From contig JAHJUV010000059.1 in the NCBI GenBank assembly GCA_018828825.1, positions 1-26,988 on the forward strand: a stretch of DNA of 26,988 bases, in the 5' to 3' direction. This document shows, piece after piece, positions 6,401 to 13,590 of this stretch. Source of the stretch: Planctomycetota bacterium. Lineage in GTDB: Bacteria; Planctomycetota; Phycisphaerae; Sedimentisphaerales; UBA12454. The notes under the pieces were generated by a model. That model was not told where the DNA came from, did no database searches, and saw only the letters and a list, made by a program, of their open reading frames with translations. Position 1 is the stretch's first letter, and every line of letters starts with the position of its first letter. The position numbers and the translations under genes are program-made.

Positions 6401-6512
6401 GTTAGGCTGACAGGCTGCAGGAAATCTCATTTTTTGTTGTTTTCATCACGCCGGCGATGAGAGACGGGGTGTGCTGGCTCAACACAGGCAATATACCTGT
6501 AAAGATTGTTTC

Positions 6513-6526
6513 CCGCCATAGGCGGA
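6513..6526. repeat. CCGCC-ATA-GGCGG palindrome
   Basis: This is one copy of a dispersed palindrome of the form TCCGCCTNAGGCGGA, followed by TAAATC. It lies 28 bp before the FabZ-like start codon. Other copies are at 7043-7057, 7170-7184, 20102-20116, 24297-24311 and 24498-24512. Confidence 0.7.
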
Positions 6527-6553
6527 TAAATCTTAAGTTTAGAAAGGACATTA

Positions 6554-7027
6554 ATGCCACCGGTACAATTGTTCGATATGTCAAAAATAGACCTGACCAA
6601 GATAGTATTCGATAAAGAAGCTATCGGCGAAGTAAATCCGCAGCGATACGAGATGCAGCATCTGGATGGGATTATCTGGTACGATAAAGAGAAATTTCTC
6701 ATACTCGGATATAAAGATGTAACCGATAAGGAATTCTGGGTTCGGGGACATATACCGGGCAGGCCATTGATGCCGGGGGTAATAATGATAGAAGCAGCGG
6801 CACAACTTTCGAGCGTGTTCATAAAAAAGGTCTATGAAAAAGCAGGGTTTATCGGTTTTGCGGGCATCGAAGAAGCGAAATTCAGAAAGCCGGTCGAGCC
6901 GGGAAACAGATTGTATCTGCTGGGACATATTACAGGCTACGACAGAAAAAAATACACCTGCGTTGCGCAGGGCGTTGTTAACGGAATAATGGTTTTTGAT
7001 ACTGTTATCTCCGGCCTTAAAGTGTGA
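6554..7027 (+). CDS. FabZ/FabA-like 3-hydroxyacyl-ACP dehydratase
   Basis: The 157-residue hot-dog-fold protein carries the active-site helix region GHIPGRPLMPGVIMIEAAAQL. H66 and E80 sit at the positions of the catalytic His and acidic residue of FabZ (HxPGxPxxPGVxxxE). The strand KFRKPVEPGNRLYL (109-122) is also typical. It should remove water from 3-hydroxyacyl-ACP in fatty acid elongation or in a specialised lipid pathway. The N-terminal 45 residues (DLTKIVFDKEAI, MQHLDGIIWYD) differ from E. coli FabZ but resemble planctomycete-type relatives as I remember them. AAAGGA precedes the start. No other fatty acid gene is adjacent, so its precise pathway cannot be read from context. Confidence 0.85.
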   Translation: MPPVQLFDMSKIDLTKIVFDKEAIGEVNPQRYEMQHLDGIIWYDKEKFLILGYKDVTDKEFWVRGHIPGRPLMPGVIMIEAAAQLSSVFIKKVYEKAGFIGFAGIEEAKFRKPVEPGNRLYLLGHITGYDRKKYTCVAQGVVNGIMVFDTVISGLKV

Positions 7028-7313
7028 TAGAAAGAACACAGACCCGCCACAGGCGGGCAAGATTCAGAATACAGTAGGCAGAATAAAAAGCGTACAGCGT
7101 AGAGCGTACAGTTTGAAGCGGAAAGAAAGAATACAGAATACAGTAGTCAGGAGACAGGAGAAAATTAAATCCGCCTAAGGCGGACAAGTATCAAAATGTA
7201 AAATGACCCCGATGAGATAGACGAAGCATCATCTCACAGGGCAGGCATAGCAAAATTTAAAAACAGGTAACGTCCTCTATTAATTTTCTATGTTTGGTTG
7301 AGCGGTTTTGATT
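7028..7313. repeat. Repeat-rich intergenic region
   Basis: I see no gene here. It contains two copies of the CCGCC/GGCGG palindrome (7043-7057 and 7170-7184). Between them lie degenerate units of AGAATACAG and GCGTACAGCGTAGAG types (about 7060-7160). Related units recur at about 24429-24612, also near the same palindromes, so the arrangement is a composite dispersed repeat. Confidence 0.6.
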
Positions 7314-7772
7314 ATGAATAAACTACGTAGCTGGCTCGTCATTGTAGTATTTGCCATAGGTGCAGCGTTGGGAGTTGTTTCAATTATAATTCCACCACTT
7401 TGGATTGTGGATGTTAAAGCTGACGAGTCGCCGATTTTCCCAATGGTCTGGACAGGGATTGAAGGAATGTCAGGATGGACATTGTTTTTTTTATTCTTGA
7501 GCGGGATGTTTTTAGGGGTTATTTATCCAAAGCGTGAACCGCTCTATGGGAGGTTTTTGGGGGTTATTTATCCCAAATATGAACTGCTCTGGGGCATTTC
7601 AACCATGTCCCTATTGCCCATTCTTGCTTTTATTGAAATGTCGGCTGTACCTAATTCGCATAATGTCTGGCCGATAGAGTTTGTTATATATGGTTTCTGT
7701 ACCATTCCAGGAATTATCGGCGCATATATTGGAGCATTCATAAGAAAAAAGCTTATTCCAAACCGCCAATAA
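7314..7772 (+). CDS. Small integral membrane protein of unknown function
   Basis: I do not recognise the family. The 152-residue product has about four hydrophobic segments: WLVIVVFAIGAALGVVSIII, WTLFFLFLSGMFLGVI, LLPILAFIEM and FVIYGFCTIPGIIGAYIGAFI, followed by a basic tail (RKKLIPNRQ). The middle carries a tandem 45-bp duplication (7509-7553 and 7554-7598) that encodes FLGVIYPKREPLYGR and FLGVIYPKYELLWGI. The ATG at 7314 is preferred over the TTG at 7308; neither has a good Shine-Dalgarno. The gene is more AT-rich than its neighbours and sits alone beside a repeat-rich spacer and a gene relic, so it may be a recent arrival. Confidence 0.55.
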   Translation: MNKLRSWLVIVVFAIGAALGVVSIIIPPLWIVDVKADESPIFPMVWTGIEGMSGWTLFFLFLSGMFLGVIYPKREPLYGRFLGVIYPKYELLWGISTMSLLPILAFIEMSAVPNSHNVWPIEFVIYGFCTIPGIIGAYIGAFIRKKLIPNRQ

Positions 7773-7829
7773 CCACTTAGTTAAAGGGCGGTAATTTGTG
7801 ATGTAATAGTACCTGAACAGGTAAGATAT

Positions 7830-7948
7830 ATGATAAATTTTGGGATTACAGAAAGAAAAAGACAAGAGCTTGAGAGGCGTATGCAGAACTGATGAGAAAA
7901 TATCAGGATAAGAATAAATTAAAGGTATCGGCAGACTCAAACGAATAG
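7830..7948 (+). pseudogene. Relic of a release-factor-like (RF-1 domain) gene
   Basis: From an ATG at 7830 the DNA reads MINFGITERKRQELERRMQN then TGA. This resembles the start of planctomycete peptide-chain-release-factor-like proteins ('FGIsekK..eL..RM'), as I remember them. The characteristic GGQ domain that should follow is absent. A second frame overlaps the stop and continues ELMRKYQDKNKLKVSADSNE to a TAG at 7948, so both a deletion and a frameshift may have occurred. The identification rests on 20 residues. Confidence 0.35.
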
Positions 7949-7996
7949 ATTCTCAGTTTCGTTAATAATTACTGATGGAATCCAATAACTAAACCA

Positions 7997-9100
7997 TTAA
8001 TGCTGTTTAGCAGATTCATAAATTTTCAGCAATTCATTTACCATAGAGCTGACGGAATTGTTGCTGCGTAGATAATTCTGGGCGGCAGAGGCGATGGATC
8101 TGGCAAAGAGTTTGTCGTCGAGGAGTTTCTGAAGCACCGAATAAATACTCAATTCATCATTGCCGTCAAATAAAACAGATGTAGAACCGTCCTGCAGAAA
8201 TTCTTCTGCATTGTCCTTATCGGCAGCTATGGCAAGGCCTGCGGCGGCGGTCTCAATAAGAGCAGGGTCGAAATCGCCAAAAGAGCAGGGATGAATAAAT
8301 ACATCGCAGCCGCGAAAGACCTCGCGCAAAGGTCTTATCAGGGGAGTAACGGTGACGGTTTGGATGAGGCCGGTGGATTTTATGAAATTGCGAATCTGCG
8401 TTTCGGCGGGGCCGGAACCCATAAAAATCACAAGAAATTCATAGCCGTCAACGTTCAAATGCCTGATTGCACCGAGCAGCGGCTCATAATCGGAGAATCT
8501 ATCGAAATTGCCGAGGACGAGCATGCTCGGTAGCCTGTCGGTGTCCGAATAACAGCAGCAGGACTCGTCGGCGAATGTGCCGATATTTACCTGCGATATT
8601 TTTTCGAGAGAAAGGCCTCTTTGGGTCAATTTTTCAGTAAGCCGATTAGACGGGACAAGAATTTTATTAAAATTTTTATTTATAGTCATTTTCGAACGGA
8701 TGCTGAAACGAGCCGAATCAATCGTGATTACGGCGGGGATATCGAAATGAGCGGCAACCGAGCTTGCGAGCGGCGCTTTGGCGGTGCCGTAGCAGTGGAC
8801 GAGGCTGGGCTTGATTTTTTCGAGAGAGGAAAGCAGGTGCCTGTGGTTTTGAAAGAAAAAGAACGGGAACTTCAAAACGGGATGCTCGACAATTCGGACC
8901 CTTGGGAAGAGGAAAGATTCGATTTCGCTGGCGGGCGGTACAACCATTGCGGAAGAAATGTCCTGGGCCTCAAAGCCAAAGAGTAAATGCCGAAACGACG
9001 GACAGTATCGCCTGACAGTGTCGGCGTCGGAAATAATCAGCGGACAAATGCCGTTTCCAGATTCGCTGCGGGCCGTTGTTATCGTTTCACTTTGCAACAT
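7997..9100 (-). CDS. GT4-type glycosyltransferase
   Basis: The 367-residue protein has the two-domain GT-B layout. The N-terminal half ends with SLVHCYGTAKAPLASSVAAHFDIPAVIT, typical of the acceptor domain. The C-terminal half has NRLTEKLTQRGL, FLVIFMGSGPAETQIRNFI, the CDVFIHPCSFGDFDPALIETAAAGLAI donor-site segment and EEFLQDGSTSVLF. The first Glu of the usual EX7E motif is replaced by Asp (GDFDPALIE). It is probably a retaining sugar transferase for polysaccharide, LPS or a glycolipid; donor and acceptor cannot be read from sequence. The start codon lies three bases after the panB stop, so the two are co-transcribed and perhaps translationally coupled, although no functional link is obvious. 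Confidence 0.8.
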   Translation of the reverse strand: MLQSETITTARSESGNGICPLIISDADTVRRYCPSFRHLLFGFEAQDISSAMVVPPASEIESFLFPRVRIVEHPVLKFPFFFFQNHRHLLSSLEKIKPSLVHCYGTAKAPLASSVAAHFDIPAVITIDSARFSIRSKMTINKNFNKILVPSNRLTEKLTQRGLSLEKISQVNIGTFADESCCCYSDTDRLPSMLVLGNFDRFSDYEPLLGAIRHLNVDGYEFLVIFMGSGPAETQIRNFIKSTGLIQTVTVTPLIRPLREVFRGCDVFIHPCSFGDFDPALIETAAAGLAIAADKDNAEEFLQDGSTSVLFDGNDELSIYSVLQKLLDDKLFARSIASAAQNYLRSNNSVSSMVNELLKIYESAKQH

Positions 9101-9103
9101 AAA

Positions 9104-9931
9104 TCAGCTTATCAATCGCTTAAGTTTTTCGTATTCGCCGCTTTTCATATGGTAACTGTGAGAATCGTCGGGAAAAGTGCCCTGCTTAATCTGCCTGTCA
9201 TAGGATGCGATGGCGTCGATGGAGGCTTTGCCGATATCGGCAAAACTTTTCGAGAATTTCGGGACGGGGCCATCCTTGAGATTTAATATGTCCGGCAGAA
9301 TCAATACCTGGCCGTTACAATCGGGGCCAGAGCCGCAGGATATTACTGGAATGGGTAATTTTTCCGTAATAATTTTGGCGGCTTCTCTTGCAGTGCCTTC
9401 GAGCAAAAGCATTTCAGCGCCGGCTTTATACATCTGCTCTGCAAGTTTGATAATCTCAGCGGCAACATCGGCAGTTGCGCCTTCGGCTTTGTATTTTCCC
9501 GTCTGCGGTCTTATGCCAAGATGCGGCATAACAGGGATGCCGGAACTTATCACCGCTTTAATTGTTTCGATATCGGATTCGGCGGTTTCGATTTTAACTA
9601 TGTCGGCGCCGGCCTGCTTGGCAAAGCGTTCGGCATTTATCACTGTTTCAGCGGTGCCATTCCTGCAGCCTGCATAAGGCATATCCGCTACGAGCAGCAA
9701 ATCCGGGGCGGCACGCCTGACAGCGGCGGTTATCGCGAGCATAAAATCCATAGTTACCGGCAGAGTGCTGTCAAAGCCGAGCATAAACTGCGAGGCGGAA
9801 TCGCCAACCAGCAAAACATCGACGCCTGCAGCGGCAACAAGCTTTGCGCTGGTATAGTCGTAGCAACTGACGACAGAGAACTTCTGCCGATTAGCCTTGG
9901 CCTGGCGCAGGGTTTCAATAGTAACTTTCAT
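9104..9931 (-). CDS. panB: 3-methyl-2-oxobutanoate hydroxymethyltransferase (ketopantoate hydroxymethyltransferase)
   Basis: PanB transfers a hydroxymethyl group from methylene-tetrahydrofolate to 2-oxoisovalerate, the first committed step of pantothenate and CoA synthesis. The 275-residue TIM barrel has LLVGDSASQFMLGFDSTLPVTMD (metal-binding D44), VADMPYAG (metal-binding D83), IVKIE (K113), PHLGIRPQ, LLLEGTAREAA (catalytic Glu near 178) and GQVLILPDILNL. The usual GIGAG loop reads SCGSGPDC, so it is a divergent but apparently complete enzyme of about normal length (family about 265 residues). No Shine-Dalgarno is present, and the promoter lies immediately upstream, consistent with a leaderless start. 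A glycosyltransferase gene follows after three bases; panC and panD are not in the window. Confidence 0.9.
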   Translation of the reverse strand: MKVTIETLRQAKANRQKFSVVSCYDYTSAKLVAAAGVDVLLVGDSASQFMLGFDSTLPVTMDFMLAITAAVRRAAPDLLLVADMPYAGCRNGTAETVINAERFAKQAGADIVKIETAESDIETIKAVISSGIPVMPHLGIRPQTGKYKAEGATADVAAEIIKLAEQMYKAGAEMLLLEGTAREAAKIITEKLPIPVISCGSGPDCNGQVLILPDILNLKDGPVPKFSKSFADIGKASIDAIASYDRQIKQGTFPDDSHSYHMKSGEYEKLKRLIS

Positions 9932-9937
9932 ATATTT

Positions 9938-9966
9938 AGAATATGTAAGAAAACGGCTGTTGGCAA
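9938..9966 (-). promoter_or_regulatory. panB promoter, probably giving a leaderless mRNA
   Basis: On the minus strand TTGCCA (plus 9961-9966), a 17-base spacer and TATTCT (plus 9938-9943) form a good sigma-70 promoter. Only six bases separate the -10 box from the panB ATG, so transcription would start at or next to the start codon. Confidence 0.6.
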
Positions 9967-10084
9967 GCAGATTCTAAAACCAATTTGGATCGGGAAAGGA
10001 ACGTCATATTATTAACTCGAGATAAACCGTTTGATATCGGCAGGTTTAAATCTGCCTTATAATCTATAGTCTGAAAACCGTTTA

Positions 10085-10636
10085 TCATCTTACCAGCATA
10101 GCTTCTGCAATCTGCTTTGCTTTTTCGTTTCCGAATAGAAGTTCGACCAGTTTCAGCGAAAATTCGAGTGCCGTTCCCGGCCCCCGGGAAGTTATGCAAT
10201 TGCCATCGACAACAACCATCTGATTTGCGGCAGAAGCATCCGGCAGTTTATTTTCCATACCGGGATAACAGGTTGCTTTTTTGCCGGCCAATAAACCGTG
10301 ATGCGCAAACACAATCGCAGGTGAGGCGCAAATCGCGGCATAAAATCTACCAGCCTCTCTTTGCTTTTTCAGCATCTCGATAAGTGTCTTGCTGTCGCGG
10401 AAACTTTCGGCCCCGGGCAATCCTCCCGGCAGAACTATAAGGTCGTAAGTCTTTTCTGCACAATCACTTATCAGACAATCGGCTGTAATTTTAACCTTTC
10501 TGGCGGTAGCAATCTGCTGTTTTTGCACGGAAGCAATTGTCAACTCCGCCCCTGCCCGACCCAGACAATCTATTATCGCGATTGCCTCTAATTCCTCTAT
10601 CCCGTCAGCAACTGTTATAAGCACCTTTTTGCCCAT
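10085..10636 (-). CDS. DJ-1/PfpI family protein
   Basis: The 183-residue protein matches the DJ-1/ThiJ/YajL type throughout. It has the conserved glutamate region DGIEELEAI (11-19), YDLIVLPGGLPGAESFRDS, the nucleophile elbow AAICASPAIVFAHHGLL with C103, and the C-terminal ITSRGPGTALEFSLKLVELLFG. Members act as stress-protective chaperones, glyoxalases or disputed protein deglycases; the exact activity cannot be set from sequence. A strong AAAGGAG (plus 10643-10649) precedes the ATG. It is followed at distance by panB on the same strand, but panB has its own promoter, so it is probably transcribed alone. Length is normal for the family. Confidence 0.88.
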   Translation of the reverse strand: MGKKVLITVADGIEELEAIAIIDCLGRAGAELTIASVQKQQIATARKVKITADCLISDCAEKTYDLIVLPGGLPGAESFRDSKTLIEMLKKQREAGRFYAAICASPAIVFAHHGLLAGKKATCYPGMENKLPDASAANQMVVVDGNCITSRGPGTALEFSLKLVELLFGNEKAKQIAEAMLVR

Positions 10637-10751
10637 AATAATCTCCTTTAAATCATAAATACCAACTGCATTTTAAACGATATTTTTTCTTGATTACCAC
10701 AAAAAAATTTCGAAAATATCCTGCATCAAACTTTCTTAAAGGAGTAAGAAT

Positions 10752-10907
10752 ATGCTAAACAGGCTTTTCGACCTTCAGGCAAGAAACACTTCCGTAAAAA
10801 CCGAAATAATGGCGGGAAAAGCCGGCGAAATCAAACTGACAATGTGGCTGATAACGGGATTGTCGATATTGTATTTTCTGATTCCGCTGCTCGTTAAAGG
10901 TTCTTGA
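10752..10907 (+). pseudogene. Internally deleted relic of an AzgA-type (NCS2) purine permease
   Basis: This 51-codon frame has a strong AAAGGAG seven bases before its ATG. Its first 22 residues, MLNRLFDLQARNTSVKTEIMAG, match the N-terminus of AzgA/PbuG-type adenine/guanine/hypoxanthine permeases ('LFkL....T.vKTEi.AG'). The remaining part, KAGEIKLTMWLITGLSILYFLI, resembles the last membrane segment of the same family ('G...EI.p.MWvl..LF.lYF'). The roughly 400 residues between are gone, and the junction is in frame. It cannot transport; it may still make a one-helix membrane peptide. It converges with the FHA-GAF gene, and the two overlap by 14 bp. Confidence 0.55.
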
Positions 10908-11757
10908 TAAAGGCGCCGGCCATAAGAGATATCAATATCAGATAATCGAGGTCGTTCATACCGTAGTGCTCATGGTCGAGCGAGTTGTCGGCGTAAATCA
11001 CACCGAAACATTTGTTCTCACTCATCACAGGGACAATCATCGCGGAATTAACCTTATTCTCTTTCTCCATCTGAAGGGGAAGACGCGGAACAAGAATATA
11101 ACGATGGTTCTCCAAGACCTCGTTGACTCTCTGTCGCAAAACAAGCTCTTCGAAATTGACACCTTTACCGCTGATTTCCTTTCCCTTTGAAACTTCCATC
11201 GACCCGGACGGACTTCTCCGCAGTCCTACCCACGCGTGAAAAGGCTTAAACTGGCGAAACACCAAATCCAGTAAAGTAATAAGCAGTTCCTGAGCATCGA
11301 GACTTTTGCAGATAGCAGAGGCAGCCTGCGCAAAATCCTTGCCGCGTTTTGCCTGCATTTTTATAAGCGGAGCGTCAACCCCGTCCAGATGACGCAAAAC
11401 AATCTGCGCCTCATGCAAAGTCGCGTGAAGCGTATCTTCAAGAGTTACGCCGGCACCTTGTTTTGCGGCCTCATCTATTTGAATTTCTATATGAAAGTCG
11501 GAAATCTTCAGTATGTCTCCGTTTTTAATTTCCGATTTGTGAATAGCTTCATCATTCAGATAGGTCTTATTTGCCGAATCGAGGTCCTCAACAACCCACT
11601 TTCCCTCGGTTGTCGTATAAAGAACCGTATGCTGACGTGACACGGCCTTGTCGGGAAGAAAAATCTGACTGCCAACCTGTCTGCCTACATAGATCGGCCC
11701 CCGTGAGAAATGAAGCTCATTTATAAGCCTGTCTCCTTGTTTTACAGTAAGCCGCAT
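10894..11757 (-). CDS. FHA-GAF domain signalling protein
   Basis: The 287-residue protein begins with a forkhead-associated domain (about 1-95). It carries the phosphothreonine-binding signatures GR (25-26), SRQH (40-43) and N63/N68, followed by the typical IKNGDILKISDFHIEI strand. A GAF domain covers about 140-285, with VFRQFKPFHAWVGL, RYILVPRLP, SAMIVPVMSENKCFGVIYADN and DYLILISLMAGAF. The two together suggest a Ser/Thr-phosphorylation-linked sensor or adaptor with ligand input, a design common in planctomycetes and myxobacteria. No kinase gene is adjacent. GGAG precedes the ATG, and a promoter of its own lies in the gap after nadB, so it need not depend on the bio-nad operon upstream. Its 3' end overlaps the convergent permease relic. 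Confidence 0.85.
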   Translation of the reverse strand: MRLTVKQGDRLINELHFSRGPIYVGRQVGSQIFLPDKAVSRQHTVLYTTTEGKWVVEDLDSANKTYLNDEAIHKSEIKNGDILKISDFHIEIQIDEAAKQGAGVTLEDTLHATLHEAQIVLRHLDGVDAPLIKMQAKRGKDFAQAASAICKSLDAQELLITLLDLVFRQFKPFHAWVGLRRSPSGSMEVSKGKEISGKGVNFEELVLRQRVNEVLENHRYILVPRLPLQMEKENKVNSAMIVPVMSENKCFGVIYADNSLDHEHYGMNDLDYLILISLMAGAFIKNL

Positions 11758-11807
11758 TCGGTAATCTCCGCTGCCGTATCAGGGCCAATATGGTCCACAA
11801 CGATTAT

Positions 11808-11836
11808 ATTATTCCCAACAATCCCGCTCTTGTCAA
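11808..11836 (-). promoter_or_regulatory. Likely promoter of the FHA-GAF gene
   Basis: On the minus strand TTGACA (plus 11831-11836), a 17-base spacer and AATAAT (plus 11808-11813) lie in the 95-bp gap between the nadB stop and the FHA-GAF start. A TATAAT four bases further downstream offers an alternative with a spacer that is too long. Confidence 0.5.
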
Positions 11837-11852
11837 GCCGCAAATATCAATA

Positions 11853-13478
11853 TCAGGCAAATTCGATGTGTGTCTTGAATTTCGTATCGTCCGTTTCCGG
11901 AAAATCTCCGCGGAAATGAACACCTCTGCTTTCGGTTCTCGCCTCCGCCGCCTTTGCCATCATCTGACAAACTGTCAGCATATTCTGGCACTCCCAGCCG
12001 GCCGGCGAATCGAAAACTTTGTCCAATACATACCGCTGCCAGAAGCTGATAATCTCCTGCGCTTCTGTAAGCGGTTTTGCAAGGCGGGTAATCCCGACGT
12101 TTCGCCACATCAACGACCGAAGCGAATTAAGTACATCGACCGTATCGAGTCTGCTCCTGTCGGATTGAGGAATATCGCAGCGGAACTTCTTCAGGCTTGC
12201 GCCGTTTGGGTCGCTCTGCCCCGTCGCTGTCCGTCCGGCAATCCGCCCGAACACAAGACCTTCCAGCAGTGAATTGCTGCCGAGCCTGTTTGCACCGTGC
12301 AGACCCGTCGAGGCAACCTCGCCGCAGGCAAAAAGATTTGCGATATTTGTCCGCCCCAGCCTGTCGGTCTTTATCCCGCCTATCATATAATGTGCGCTTG
12401 GACGAACCGGGATAAGGTCTTTGCTTATGTCGATATCGAAGCTCGTTACAATTTCGCTGATAAGCGGAAAACGCTTCGCAAAATGGTCCTTGTCGAAATG
12501 ACGGATGTCCAGAAATACGTGCGTCGAATTTGTCTTGAGCATCTGCTGGAGAATCGCCCTGCTGACAATATCTCGCGACGCAAGTTCGGCATCCGGATGA
12601 TACTCAGTCATAAATGCGCAATTATTGACGTCCCGCAGAATCGCCCCTTCGCCGCGAAGCGTCTCGGTAATGAGCGCCCTCGATGCACCGGCTATATAAA
12701 GCGTCGTTGGATGAAACTGCATAAATTCCATATCGCGCAAAACCGCACCGGCCCGCGCAGCTATTGCAAGACCGTCGGCCGTAGCAACTTCCGGATTCGT
12801 TGTCTCGCGATAGAGTCTGCCCGCCCCGCCCGTGGCAAGAATCGTGGTCTTTGCCCAGATAATTTCGAGCATCCCCTTGTGAGTTTTACCGATTGCACCC
12901 AGACACTTCCCATCGTCGTCTGTAACAATATCGATTGTATAATAATTTTCGATAATGGTTATGTTATCGAACTGCTTTACTTTATTTACCAGCGCCTGTG
13001 CAATCGCCTTGCCGGTATTGTCGCCGAGCGCGTGAGCTATACGCGCGTGGCTATGTCCGCCTTCGAGCGTAATCGAAATCGAACCGTCCTGTTTCTTGTC
13101 AAACTCAGCTCCCCATTCGAGCAGCTCTTTTACAAGGCCGGGGCCGTCCTTTACAACCTGTTCGACTATTTCGCGGTCGTTAATGCTGCAGCCTGTCGTC
13201 AGGGTATCTTCTATATGCGAAGCGAAACTGTCGTCCCCGCCAATCACCGATGCGATGCCGCCCTGAGCGTTCCATGTATTGCTGTCCTCAAGCGTCTTTT
13301 TGGAAATCAGTACAACCTCACAGCCGCTCCCTGCTGCTTCTATTGCCGCCCGAAGTCCCGCAACGCCGGCGCCGATTATCAAACAATCCGTAAATAACTG
13401 CTGAGTCGCAGCGGTATTTATCGGCACAAGGTAACGTCTCAAATCAAACCGTTTCAGTTTTATCGAGTCATCTTTCAT
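11853..13478 (-). CDS. nadB: L-aspartate oxidase
   Basis: NadB oxidises L-aspartate to iminoaspartate, the first step of de novo NAD synthesis, using FAD and, in anaerobes, fumarate as electron acceptor. The 541-residue protein has the FAD-binding DCLIIGAGVAGLRAAIEAA near residue 30, then NTWNAQGGIASVIGGDDSFASHIEDTLTTG, GGHSHARIAHALGDNTG, ILATGGAGRLYRETTNPEVATADG, FMQFHPTTLY and HYMIGGIKTD, and a C-terminal helical domain. Absence of the succinate dehydrogenase iron-sulfur partner and the short active-site signatures favour NadB over SdhA. It is the third gene after bioA and bioD on the same strand. Its Shine-Dalgarno (GAAGGTG) can pair with the 3' end of bioD. nadA and nadC are not in the window. 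Confidence 0.92.
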   Translation of the reverse strand: MKDDSIKLKRFDLRRYLVPINTAATQQLFTDCLIIGAGVAGLRAAIEAAGSGCEVVLISKKTLEDSNTWNAQGGIASVIGGDDSFASHIEDTLTTGCSINDREIVEQVVKDGPGLVKELLEWGAEFDKKQDGSISITLEGGHSHARIAHALGDNTGKAIAQALVNKVKQFDNITIIENYYTIDIVTDDDGKCLGAIGKTHKGMLEIIWAKTTILATGGAGRLYRETTNPEVATADGLAIAARAGAVLRDMEFMQFHPTTLYIAGASRALITETLRGEGAILRDVNNCAFMTEYHPDAELASRDIVSRAILQQMLKTNSTHVFLDIRHFDKDHFAKRFPLISEIVTSFDIDISKDLIPVRPSAHYMIGGIKTDRLGRTNIANLFACGEVASTGLHGANRLGSNSLLEGLVFGRIAGRTATGQSDPNGASLKKFRCDIPQSDRSRLDTVDVLNSLRSLMWRNVGITRLAKPLTEAQEIISFWQRYVLDKVFDSPAGWECQNMLTVCQMMAKAAEARTESRGVHFRGDFPETDDTKFKTHIEFA

Positions 13479-13590
13479 CCCGCACCTTCTTTCTATTCAA
13501 TTTTTTTGCTGTACCGCCAATATGCCAATTATTATTTCGGCCCTTCAAAAGCTATATATAATACCCTGAATACTTAGAAGGTGCGGGATT
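13477..13590 (-). promoter_or_regulatory. 14-bp inverted repeat linking the bioD end and the nadB ribosome-binding site
   Basis: On the minus strand the bioD 3' end contains ATCCCGCACCTTCT (plus 13577-13590). Its exact complement AGAAGGTGCGGGAT (plus 13477-13490) contains the nadB Shine-Dalgarno and the first two bases of its ATG. In the mRNA the two could form a 14-bp stem closing a loop of about 86 nt and mask nadB translation. The repeat is seen directly; regulation is inference. Confidence 0.5.

Noticed and set aside
10037..10056. GGCAG...CTGCC hairpin between DJ-1 and panB as a terminator
   Set aside because: The stem is only five base pairs and no T-run follows on either strand.
12297..13397. 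A 366-codon open frame on the + strand
   Set aside because: It lies wholly antisense to nadB, whose family match is unambiguous. The translation has no recognisable motifs and is rich in Arg and Cys, as expected for an antisense frame of a GC-richer gene.
11853..13478. Succinate dehydrogenase/fumarate reductase flavoprotein
   Set aside because: The GGHSHARIAHALGDNTG region and the lack of neighbouring iron-sulfur and membrane subunits fit L-aspartate oxidase.
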